The notes beneath the pieces were generated by a model, which saw only the letters and a list, made by a program, of their open reading frames with translations, was not told the DNA's origin and did no database searches. Below are positions 1 through 6,543 of a stretch of 7,858 nucleotides of DNA, piece after piece. The position numbers and the translations under genes are program-made. Numbering within the stretch: position 1 is the stretch's first letter; each line of letters opens with the position of its first letter. Location: NCBI GenBank assembly GCA_039199225.1, contig JBCCSZ010000344.1, forward strand, positions 1-7,858. Direction: 5' to 3'. The DNA is from JBCCSZ01 sp039199225. GTDB lineage: Bacteria > Bacteroidota > Bacteroidia > Chitinophagales > Saprospiraceae.

Positions 1-1
1 A

Positions 2-634
2 TACGGCCAGCGCGTGTTGGCGGGACCTTATCCGATCAGTGGTGGCGTAGTGGAATTGACGATTGTGGATGTTGCGGACGCGTCCTGTAGGACTATTGTT
101 CGTGTGGGAGCTCCGGCCAGTTGTTCGGACGCTTGTGAGATTCGGGCATTGGTGGATAATGTATTGTGTGATGACAATGGAACGCCAAGTGATGGGAGTG
201 ATGATACGTTCAGTTTTGATTTGTTGGTGACGGGGGGGAATACGGGAGCTTCTTGGGAATCTGGGACTTTGTCGGGAGCATACGGCCAGCGCGTGTTGGC
301 GGGACCTTATCCGATCAGTGGTGGCGTAGTGGAATTGACGATTGTGGATGTTGCGGATGTGTCCTGTAGGGCTATTGTTCGCGTGGGTGCGCCGGCCAGT
401 TGTTCGGATGCTTGTGAAATACGAGCATTGGTAGACAATGTATTGTGTGATGACAATGGAACGCCAAGTGATGGGAGTGACGATACGTTCAGCTTTGAGC
501 TGTTGGTGACGGGGGTGAATACGGGAGCGTCTTGGGAATCTGGGACTTTGTCGGGAGCATATGGTCAGCGCGTGTTGGCAGGACCTTATCCGATCAGTGG
601 TGGAGTAGTGGAATTGACGATTGTGGATGTTGCG
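2..634 (+). repeat. Tandem 279-bp coding repeat (93 residues), 2 full copies plus 75 bp of a third
   Basis: Unit 1 is 2-280, unit 2 is 281-559, and unit 3 starts at 560 and stays similar for 25 codons to 634 before the sequence changes to a Cys/Pro linker. By hand comparison, units 1 and 2 differ at 18 of 279 positions, of which 14 are synonymous and 4 change a residue (A/V, T/A, D/E, G/V). The first 75 bp of units 1 and 2 are identical; unit 3 has 4 silent changes in that stretch. The array probably continues upstream of the window, because unit 1 already begins at the edge. Each full unit has four cysteines and an acidic loop, which would suit a disulfide- or calcium-stabilised beta domain; that fold is inferred. 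Confidence 0.92.
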
Positions 635-1762
635 GATGGAACTTGTGCATCAAGGGTTGTTGTGCCGCCGCCGCCCGTTTGCTCCACCGAATGTCCATTT
701 ATTCCACCCAGTTTCAATCAAGTGCTGGTTTGCGACGCATTGGCCAATGAGCAAACGACGGATACCCTCTTTCTGCAAAATGATCAAGGCTGTGATAGTT
801 TGATAATTGTAGAAACGACCTTTGTGGCAAGGATAGAAGAGTTGCTTGCGTTAGAGCTGTGCGAAGGAGAAAGCATTGAGATCAATGGCATTCGCTACGA
901 CGAACAAACGCCACTGGGTGAACAAGTCTTCACAAGTCAGACCGGTTGCGATTCTGTGTTGAATATTGAGCTTGACTTCCAAAAGCTCGATTTGGATTGG
1001 TCGGTGGATGATCCGATTTGTGATGAAGCGACCGGGCGTTTACGCTTGCAAAATATCCGCGGAGGAACGGCCCCCTATGAATTGCTTGTAGGTGATGCGA
1101 CGCCTGTTCTCTTGAGCGGCGATGCATTTGAATGGCCCAACCTAGAGCCTGGCCGTTATACTTTTTCATTGACGGATCGGGAGGGATGTCGCTTTGAAGA
1201 AACCTTTGAGGTGCGTCCGGCAGTAGGCGTCGTTGTTGCTTTGGGTAGGGATCAGCGCATTATATTGGGAGACAGCATTGGTTTGTTTGCGAATACCAAT
1301 GGAGCATCCGCTCAGTTCCAATGGAGCAGTGTAGATACCCTATCCTGCGATGATTGTCAGCGTATTCAAGTAGCTCCTACGCAAAATACTGTTTATGAGG
1401 TTGTTGTTACCGATGCCAATGGATGTACGGCCCGCGATGCCATTCGGATAGAAGTTGATCGAGACTTGGAAGTCTTCATTCCAAATGTTTTCAGTCCGAA
1501 TGGAGATGGGGTCAATGATTTGTTGACTGTTTTTGGGAAGGCAGCTGCCATTCAAGAGATCGAGATTTTTCAGGTATTTGATCGCTGGGGAAATCTGGTC
1601 TTTGAAAACCGCTCGATGGCACCCAATCAGGAATTTCTTGGCTGGGATGGCCGATTCAAGGGCGAAGAATTACCAGCTGCCGTCTTTGTTTATTATGCGA
1701 CCGTCGTTTTCATCGATGGGCGACAGGAGACTTTTTCCGGAGATGTTACCCTGTTGCGTTAA
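2..1762 (+). CDS. Large repeat-containing surface/adhesin-like protein with type B T9SS sorting domain, 5' end outside window
   Basis: The frame is open to the left edge, and the first codons (YGQR) match the repeat unit, so the start lies upstream; the GTG at 14 is internal. Visible layout: two full and one partial 93-residue repeats (2-634), each full unit with four Cys and an Asp-rich CDDNGTPSDGSDD stretch; a proline linker near 661-678; two Cys...GCDS modules (about 724-981); a SprB-like repeat with GGTAPY and DREGC (about 985-1215); a PKD/Ig-like segment ending TDANGC (about 1225-1458); and a CHU_C/gliding-motility C-terminal domain (about 1463-1759) with FIPNVFSPNGDGVNDLL, VFDRWGN and GWDGRFKG. 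That last domain is a type B sorting signal, known to send proteins through the type IX secretion system to the cell surface. A role in adhesion or as a surface filament is inferred. It converges on the minus-strand gene at 1900-2667. Confident in family and sorting route, not in ligand. Confidence 0.9.
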   Translation, partial: YGQRVLAGPYPISGGVVELTIVDVADASCRTIVRVGAPASCSDACEIRALVDNVLCDDNGTPSDGSDDTFSFDLLVTGGNTGASWESGTLSGAYGQRVLAGPYPISGGVVELTIVDVADVSCRAIVRVGAPASCSDACEIRALVDNVLCDDNGTPSDGSDDTFSFELLVTGVNTGASWESGTLSGAYGQRVLAGPYPISGGVVELTIVDVADGTCASRVVVPPPPVCSTECPFIPPSFNQVLVCDALANEQTTDTLFLQNDQGCDSLIIVETTFVARIEELLALELCEGESIEINGIRYDEQTPLGEQVFTSQTGCDSVLNIELDFQKLDLDWSVDDPICDEATGRLRLQNIRGGTAPYELLVGDATPVLLSGDAFEWPNLEPGRYTFSLTDREGCRFEETFEVRPAVGVVVALGRDQRIILGDSIGLFANTNGASAQFQWSSVDTLSCDDCQRIQVAPTQNTVYEVVVTDANGCTARDAIRIEVDRDLEVFIPNVFSPNGDGVNDLLTVFGKAAAIQEIEIFQVFDRWGNLVFENRSMAPNQEFLGWDGRFKGEELPAAVFVYYATVVFIDGRQETFSGDVTLLR

Positions 1763-1800
1763 GTACTGCAATACCCTATGACCTTTTGATATAAAAAAGA

Positions 1801-1834
1801 CAGCCTGTCCATTACTTTGCTTTTGGACGGGCTG
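1801..1834. terminator. Hairpin terminator between convergent genes, probably bidirectional
   Basis: A 10-bp stem, CAGCCTGTCC (1801-1810) with GGACGGGCTG (1825-1834), has one G-U pair and a 14-nt loop. On the + strand it is followed by CTTTAAAT. On the minus strand it is followed by TCTTTTTTAT (from 1791-1800), so it could end transcripts from both sides. It lies 39 bp after the stop of the adhesin-like gene and about 65 bp beyond the end of the minus-strand gene. Confidence 0.75.
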
Positions 1835-1890
1835 CTTTAAATAGAGCCTTTGTTTTAAAATTTGTTCGTTTGGCTCACTATGAAAATCTT

Positions 1891-1909
1891 AAAAACGCTT
1901 TAGAAGCGT
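1891..1909 (-). terminator. Terminator hairpin overlapping the stop codon of the 1900-2667 gene
   Basis: Read on the minus strand, ACGCTT-CTA-AAGCGT forms a perfect 6-bp stem with a 3-nt loop (1895-1909), followed at once by TTTT (1891-1894). The left arm and loop contain the last codons (Arg-Phe) and the TAA stop (1900-1902). It is a short but well-formed intrinsic terminator. The larger hairpin at 1801-1834 would act as a backup for this gene. Confidence 0.55.
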
Positions 1910-2667
1910 GTATTTTGAACACTGACCTTACTCGTACTAATGAGCTTGTCGTTGACTCGCACACTCATCAGATAAAGGCCATTGGCTTGGTCAGACATAT
2001 CGGTTTGAATGTGGTACAAAGAAACCGGAACATCAGCGTATGCCTTTTGGCGGATGGTTTTACCCGACAAATCAGAGATGGTCATGACAACCTTGCTGTC
2101 CGGAACAGCTACATTTAGTTTGAGGTGTAAGATGCCCGATGTTGGATTGGGGTATACCTTATGTATGCTGGCGGGGGCTTTTAACAGCTCCAATTCGTGG
2201 AACTCAACATAAGATACTTTGGGTCCGTTGGCATCAAGCCCCGTTCTTCTTTCTGGCTCAGGCTCCTCTGATGGGACATCCTTGTCCTTCGTACGAATGC
2301 GTGTACAGGGGGTACATTTCCACTCGATGGTGACATTGTCGAAGAAACACCAGTTGGTGCTATCCTGAGAGGCGGTCGGTCTTTGGAGGACCTTTATCAG
2401 CACTGCTTCGCAATCAAAGCGATCGGGAATGGAGCAATTGCTGTTGTCACATTTTACTGTAGAGAGAACATCTTGGTAGAACTGTTCAGCAGCCTGTGCA
2501 GAGGTTGGGTAATCCGCTTTGGGATAGCAAAGCCTGGCGGTCGAACTGATTCTATGGGTGTGTTCTGCCGGGCCTTCTCCACATTTTTGAGTGTCTTGAG
2601 CCAGCAAGGCCGTGTTGGTCAGACCTAAGCATAACAAAAAAGAAAGGATGAAAATGGACTTTTTCAT
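1900..2667 (-). CDS. Secreted Cys-rich protein with type A T9SS C-terminal sorting domain
   Basis: A 255-residue protein. The start is placed at the ATG at 2667 (MKKSIFILS), not at the upstream candidate at 2700, because only the shorter form begins with a clean signal peptide (basic KK, hydrophobic 5-16, cleavage near ALLA-Q at 23/24). Residues 24-125 contain eight cysteines (29, 47, 73, 78, 86, 107, 118, 121), which could form four disulfides. Residues 126-165 are a charged, Pro/Glu-rich linker. Residues 168-255 are a typical Por_Secre_tail/type A sorting domain, with KVYPNPTSG, a DLSGK turn and GLYLMSV. In this family the domain directs export across the outer membrane by T9SS and is removed or linked to the surface. 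I do not recognise the Cys-rich N-terminal part and assign no function. The gene converges on the adhesin-like gene and runs in the same direction as 2843-3421, 175 bp away, with its own likely promoter. Confidence 0.88.
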   Translation of the reverse strand: MKKSIFILSFLLCLGLTNTALLAQDTQKCGEGPAEHTHRISSTARLCYPKADYPTSAQAAEQFYQDVLSTVKCDNSNCSIPDRFDCEAVLIKVLQRPTASQDSTNWCFFDNVTIEWKCTPCTRIRTKDKDVPSEEPEPERRTGLDANGPKVSYVEFHELELLKAPASIHKVYPNPTSGILHLKLNVAVPDSKVVMTISDLSGKTIRQKAYADVPVSLYHIQTDMSDQANGLYLMSVRVNDKLISTSKVSVQNTRF

Positions 2668-2775
2668 AATGGATGAATTGATACCATGTCCGTACCACAC
2701 TGGGGTGACTGTGGGTACTTAGGTTAGTTAATAAATGGGTGAAGTCTGTAAGGCCCTACAACAATTTCATGGTAT

Positions 2776-2783
2776 CAAAAGTA
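2776..2783 (-). promoter_or_regulatory. Candidate Bacteroidota -7 promoter element for the 1900-2667 gene
   Basis: On the minus strand this reads TACTTTTG, a perfect match to the Bacteroidota -7 consensus TAnnTTTG. It lies about 109 bp upstream of the ATG at 2667. The nearest TTTG for a -33 element (2810-2813) is 26 bp away, longer than the usual 19-21 bp, so the promoter is incomplete by consensus. Confidence 0.4.
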
Positions 2784-2797
2784 GGGTAGGAAAAGGG

Positions 2798-2816
2798 AAA
2801 AACTGATTACAAATCA
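2798..2816 (-). terminator. Weak possible terminator downstream of the 2843-3421 gene
   Basis: On the minus strand TGATT-TGT-AATCA (2804-2816) is a 5-bp AT-rich stem with a 3-nt loop. It is followed by G and then TTTTT (2798-2802). It lies 27 bp after the TGA stop. The stem is short and weak, so this is tentative. Confidence 0.3.
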
Positions 2817-2842
2817 ACCGGTTATGTCAAGGCTGTTTGGCT

Positions 2843-3421
2843 TCAAAGAATGTTCTTATCGACAATGAGAATCTCGACGCGGCCGATGCTGAATTGTGCA
2901 GATGCACTACTGGAAGTCGCTCCGCCAAGTGGGCAGAGCGTACCCACAAGAATCACATGACCACTGTAATCGCTGGGCAGAAAAGAACCGCCACTGAAGA
3001 TTTGATCTGCAAAAACGACATTTTCGACCATCATGCTGCCGTCGCCATATTTTAGAGAGGCCACAAACAGCAACTGTCCTTGGCCTTGATTGTTGGCCAG
3101 GTTTCGGAACTGAAAATTATAATTGCCCGCGTTTTGATACACCTCTAAACCTGGTGTACTGCAACCAAATTCATCGTAGCTCAATAGGGGAGTGGTGAAA
3201 GGTGTCGATAGAAAATTGTTCAAGGTGCTTGCAGATGGAATATTGGATGCAGCAACCCTTTGAGTTTGCATCAGGTTGATTACATCTTGTGCTACCTGTT
3301 GGATGTTGTTGTCGCGAAGCTCAAAGAGACTGACCTCCATTTGGCCACTACTCGACTGGCCAGAAAGGGAAAATGAAGACAAAAAGAGGAGTAAACCAAA
3401 GAGGGTACAAAGGCTTTTCAT
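2843..3421 (-). CDS. Hypothetical secreted protein, 192 residues
   Basis: Begins MKSLCTLFGLLLFLSS, a typical signal peptide with likely cleavage near SLSG-Q (residues 21/22). There is no Cys at the +1 position, so it is probably not a lipoprotein. The mature part is about 170 residues, Ser/Gln/Asn-rich and without charged clusters. An early helix-like stretch (about 36-57) is followed by beta-type segments such as GQLLFVASLKYG, SGHVILVG and RVEILIVD. Two cysteines remain after cleavage (C87, C163) and could pair. No T9SS sorting domain, lipobox or membrane anchor is visible, so periplasmic location or ordinary secretion is most likely. I do not recognise the family. It is divergent from the + strand gene at 3520 (98 bp apart) and upstream of, but not tightly coupled to, the T9SS cargo at 1900-2667. 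Confidence 0.8.
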   Translation of the reverse strand: MKSLCTLFGLLLFLSSFSLSGQSSSGQMEVSLFELRDNNIQQVAQDVINLMQTQRVAASNIPSASTLNNFLSTPFTTPLLSYDEFGCSTPGLEVYQNAGNYNFQFRNLANNQGQGQLLFVASLKYGDGSMMVENVVFADQIFSGGSFLPSDYSGHVILVGTLCPLGGATSSSASAQFSIGRVEILIVDKNIL

Positions 3422-3483
3422 AGTGACCGGATTTTTTTACATTAGAGAGTAAAGATCGGGTATCCAACTAAAAATTCTGATTA

Positions 3484-3491
3484 CAACTTTG
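3484..3491 (+). promoter_or_regulatory. Possible -7 element for the 3520-4983 gene
   Basis: CAACTTTG matches TAnnTTTG at all but the first fixed base and lies 28 bp before the ATG at 3520. There is no TTG at the expected -33 distance. Low confidence. Confidence 0.22.
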
Positions 3492-3519
3492 AGGTAAAAT
3501 ACACAAATTCTCCCTTTTT

Positions 3520-4983
3520 ATGCATCAAACCAAGCTGATTGGCCTGCTAAAAGTATTGGACAAAGGCGAATTGATCCGCTTTACTCACTTTCTGAAATCG
3601 CCCTTTTTCTTTCAGGGGCGCCAGCTGGCTGATGTTCAAAAGCTGATGCAATACCTCATGCGCTATCATCCCACCTACGACCATCCCAAGATTGCCAAGG
3701 AAAAGGTGTTTGCCAAGGTATTTGAAGGGGAAGCTTTTCAAGAGCGCCGGTTCAAACATCTGATGACAAAGGCCAATAAGGCATTGGAACAGTTTATCAC
3801 CCTGACTTATCGCGATCCCTATTTCGATCGACTGCCAGAAACATTAAGCTGGGTAACTTTTTACCGTCGGAAAAAACGATCTGCTTCTTTTTTGAAGGCC
3901 CACCAAAAGGCTGTCAATGTGCAGGCTGCTCAAAGTCAAAAGGACGATGTTCACTTTTGGGTGGATTATCTACTAGCCAGGGAGTTGGCCGAGCACGACA
4001 GCATGTTCAACATGCGCAAGACGGATGTCAATCTACCGCAGACGCTGGCCCGGCTCGACTACTTTTTCATCGTTGCTAAGTTGGAGGCAGCTTGCGTCTT
4101 GCTGAGTCAAAAGAAGCATCAAATTCCTTTGGGGACCAATGGCGAGTTGGATGCGCTCAAGGCTCTGATGCCGCTTTTGCAACATGGGCGTTATCGGGAG
4201 GAGCCATTGATTGATTTGTTGTTTCAAACTTATGAATTGTTACAATCATCAGAAGGTACTACCCACTACAAGAAGCTCAAGGCATGCTACAATGAAAAGG
4301 CGATGTCGATTGCACTCAACCAGCGACAGATTGTGCATGGCGTATTGCGAAACTTTTGCACCCAACAACTCAACAAGGGACAGAAAGACTATCTGGCAGA
4401 GTTGTTCGACCTCTATCAAGAGGGTTTGGCGCAGGGGGTGCTGGACTCCGGTGGCGGCCTATTGCCTTCGACCTTTCAAAATTTGGCGACCCTGGGTATT
4501 CGCTTGGGTAAGTACGATTGGGTTGAGCAATTCTTGGAAGCGCAGCGGATGCGCATCATTGGCATGGAGGAGCCCGAATCCCTCTACACACTCAATCGGG
4601 CCAACCTGCTCTTTGCTAAGGCCCAATATGAGGAAGCCCTTGAGTATTTGACTTATAATTTTGCAGATACCTACCTCAAATTGATTGCTCGGCGCTTGGA
4701 AGTACAAATTTATTACGAACTGGCTTCTCCGCTCTTGGCATCAAAAATTCAAGCGTTCAAAATCTTTGTATTTCGGACAGCTAAAATTCATCTGACCCCT
4801 CTACAGCGAGAGGGCTACACCAACTTTATCGATTTACTCAAGCAAATCATCCATCCATCTACTCCCCACAAGCCCCAACGCATCAAGTCGCTGACAGCCA
4901 AATTGGAAGGTAAGGAAACAGTGGCCGAAAAGCAGTGGCTGTTGGACAAGCTCAAACAAGTAGCGTTGAAGGAGCGCTTTTAG
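3520..4983 (+). CDS. All-helical (TPR-like) cytoplasmic protein of unknown function, 487 residues
   Basis: There is no signal peptide or membrane segment. The sequence is rich in Leu, Gln, Lys and Phe and reads as amphipathic helices from end to end, which suggests a helical-repeat (TPR/solenoid-like) fold. The pattern is clearest at 445-end of the N-terminal block (KLIGLLKVLDKGELIRF followed by FLKSPFFFQG, residues 5-33) and in the C-terminal half (helix pairs around RLGKYDWVEQFLEAQ and LFAKAQYEEALEYLTY). From memory, the N-terminal pattern (Glu-Leu-x-x-Phe, then FLxSPFF) recurs in uncharacterised Bacteroidota proteins; this cannot be checked here. The C-terminus is basic and Lys-rich. The gene starts at ATG 3520, lies 221 bp before the histidine kinase on the same strand, and has no clear terminator after it. 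A scaffold or regulatory role would fit the fold, but nothing in the sequence shows it. Confidence 0.82.
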   Translation: MHQTKLIGLLKVLDKGELIRFTHFLKSPFFFQGRQLADVQKLMQYLMRYHPTYDHPKIAKEKVFAKVFEGEAFQERRFKHLMTKANKALEQFITLTYRDPYFDRLPETLSWVTFYRRKKRSASFLKAHQKAVNVQAAQSQKDDVHFWVDYLLARELAEHDSMFNMRKTDVNLPQTLARLDYFFIVAKLEAACVLLSQKKHQIPLGTNGELDALKALMPLLQHGRYREEPLIDLLFQTYELLQSSEGTTHYKKLKACYNEKAMSIALNQRQIVHGVLRNFCTQQLNKGQKDYLAELFDLYQEGLAQGVLDSGGGLLPSTFQNLATLGIRLGKYDWVEQFLEAQRMRIIGMEEPESLYTLNRANLLFAKAQYEEALEYLTYNFADTYLKLIARRLEVQIYYELASPLLASKIQAFKIFVFRTAKIHLTPLQREGYTNFIDLLKQIIHPSTPHKPQRIKSLTAKLEGKETVAEKQWLLDKLKQVALKERF

Positions 4984-5089
4984 CATTTATCGGGGCAGAA
5001 AAGCACTGTAAAAAATGGCTAAACTTAGGTGTTCATGGTAAAATTTGGTCCGTTCATAGAACTAAATCTATCGGGATTTGCCTTTTCTG

Positions 5090-5097
5090 TACTTTTG
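5090..5097 (+). promoter_or_regulatory. Candidate -7 promoter element for the histidine kinase
   Basis: TACTTTTG is a perfect match to TAnnTTTG, 107 bp before the kinase ATG, implying a leader of about 100 nt. No TTG sits at the usual -33 distance; the closest TTTG (5077-5080) is only 9 bp away. A second, poorer match (TACTTTTA, 5127-5134) lies nearer the gene. Confidence 0.38.
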
Positions 5098-5204
5098 TTT
5101 AGTGACAAAGCAGGAAAATCGGCCCTTACTTTTATGTAGCAAAAAATTTATTAACCCAAGTTGTAATGATCGACTGCAACTTGCATCAACACCATCTATA
5201 GCCC

Positions 5205-6305
5205 ATGTTTAATGAGTGGTTGACAGCAAAAAGATACCGTTGGTGGCGGCATTTGGTCTTTTGGGTTTTGTTGCATATCGTCTTTGCTTGGACCTATTAC
5301 CTACGAGGGTATTTACATAGATTTTGGTATGATGCAGCCTTATTGACCCCCTTCGATCTGTGTGCAGCCTATTTGAGTGCCTACTGGTTGGTTCCCCGAT
5401 TCTTGCTTCGCCGCCGCTATGTTACCTTTGGTATTGGCTTTGTGAGCATCCTCCTGGTGTTTGCCATTATTACGCGGGTTATTCAAGTGTACCTCATTTA
5501 TCCAGAATATTTTCCGAAAGGCTACAACGGACGCTTTTGGGATATGGGCAATATTATTAATTACAGTATTGCCTCCTATGCCCTCGTTTTTTTGTTCATC
5601 GGTGTCCAGTTGTTTAAGCGTTGGTTCAGCAACGAGCGCCAGCGGCAGGAATTGGTTCAGCAAAACCTCAAGAGTGAGTTGGCTTTATTGCGCTCGCAGA
5701 TCAACCCGCACTTTTTGTTCAATACGCTCAACAACATCGATACCCTGATATTTAAAAATCCGGTAGCAGCTTCTGAATCGATAGAGCAGTTGTCGAGTAT
5801 TATGCGCTACATGTTGTATGAAACGAATACGGAGATTGTAACTGTGAAAAAGGAATTGGCTTACTTAGAGGGAATGATCTCGCTGATTCGTCTGCGCATG
5901 AAAGAGCCTGATGCCATTGATTTTAAGTACAGTGGTTGTAGTATTGATAAGTTTCTTCCGCCGATGTTGCTGGTCCCATTGGTGGAAAATGCCTACAAGC
6001 ATGGCCTGAAAAAGGGCGACTCCCCTTTGATTCGGATACGCTTGGATATGGAATCGGAGCATTGCGTGTTTTTTGTTGAAAATTTGATTCCGGAATTGGC
6101 CATCAGAAGAAAAGACGATGTTGGAGGAATCGGCCTGGTGAATGTGCGTCGGCGCCTGGACTTAATCTTTCCCAAACGCTATCAACTACGTATTAGTAAC
6201 AATAAAAATGTTTTTACTGTAAAGCTGCGCTTTCCCTGGCTGCCAACACCTGAGCCTGCGGAAGACTCACAAAGAGAGGTTTTTGTGGAAAAAGACAGTG
6301 TATAA
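5205..6305 (+). CDS. Membrane sensor histidine kinase, LytS/YehU (His_kinase PF06580) type
   Basis: A 366-residue kinase. Four hydrophobic segments lie near the N-terminus (about 15-33, 46-68, 72-99, 118-137), joined by short loops, so there is no sizeable external sensor domain. A charged coiled-coil-like linker follows (139-163). The phosphoacceptor H-box is SQINPHFLFNTLNN with His169. The N-box is LVPLVENAYKHG (Asn262). The glycine box is GGIGLVNVRRRL (307-318). These are the hallmark motifs of kinases that pair with LytTR regulators, and all key residues are present. The kinase fold ends near residue 343; the last 23 residues are an acidic/Pro-rich tail. The ATG at 5205 gives a normal family start with the first membrane helix soon after. 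The expected partner is the regulator at 6544-7263, to which it would pass phosphate from His169 to Asp55. The signal is unknown; with such short loops it may be membrane state or a partner protein (inference). Confidence 0.95.
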   Translation: MFNEWLTAKRYRWWRHLVFWVLLHIVFAWTYYLRGYLHRFWYDAALLTPFDLCAAYLSAYWLVPRFLLRRRYVTFGIGFVSILLVFAIITRVIQVYLIYPEYFPKGYNGRFWDMGNIINYSIASYALVFLFIGVQLFKRWFSNERQRQELVQQNLKSELALLRSQINPHFLFNTLNNIDTLIFKNPVAASESIEQLSSIMRYMLYETNTEIVTVKKELAYLEGMISLIRLRMKEPDAIDFKYSGCSIDKFLPPMLLVPLVENAYKHGLKKGDSPLIRIRLDMESEHCVFFVENLIPELAIRRKDDVGGIGLVNVRRRLDLIFPKRYQLRISNNKNVFTVKLRFPWLPTPEPAEDSQREVFVEKDSV

Positions 6306-6543
6306 GCAATTCAAGAGATCACTACTGCCCGATCAATTAGAAAAGCAATTGGTAAAAAAGTCGTTGATGTGAACATTTTTGGTGAAACCATTGGGATTTT
6401 TCCAAGTTCTCCTCTATACCTGTCGTTGCGATGCAGCTTCCTGGCCTGGATGGGACATTGATCGGAGGAGTATTCATCGGTTCACATAAGTCATTGTTTA
6501 TATGTCTAGGCACTTATAATAACCAGAAATCAAAATTAGGAAT

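Noticed and set aside
14..16. GTG at the left edge as the start of the adhesin-like gene
   Set aside because: The frame is open to the window edge and the codons before it (YGQR) belong to the repeat unit, so the GTG is internal.
2..634. CRISPR array or mobile-element repeats
   Set aside because: The 279-bp period is an exact multiple of three, stays in frame and encodes a protein domain; there are no short repeats with unique spacers or insertion-sequence ends.
1870..2118. Short + strand frames opposite the T9SS cargo gene
   Set aside because: They run antisense to a gene with clear signal peptide and sorting domain and have no protein-like features of their own.
2668..2700. Upstream start at 2700 for the Cys-rich T9SS cargo gene
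   Set aside because: The 11 extra residues would place charged and polar residues before a perfect signal peptide that begins at MKKS; the ATG at 2667 is far more likely.
2816..2823. AACCGGTT palindrome as an operator
   Set aside because: A single 8-bp palindrome without a second copy or a nearby regulator gene is not enough support.
4211..4651. 146-codon open frame on the + strand
   Set aside because: It lies wholly inside the 487-residue gene in another frame; its composition (many Arg, Trp, Ser, Cys) is typical of a shadow frame.
6306..6458. Continuation of the kinase frame after its stop, as a lost C-terminal domain
   Set aside because: The kinase fold is already complete by residue 343 and the 51 codons resemble no known tail; a chance open frame is simpler.
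6494..6520. TTG and TATAAT before the response regulator as a promoter
   Set aside because: The spacing does not suit an E. coli-type promoter and the sequence lacks the Bacteroidota TAnnTTTG element.
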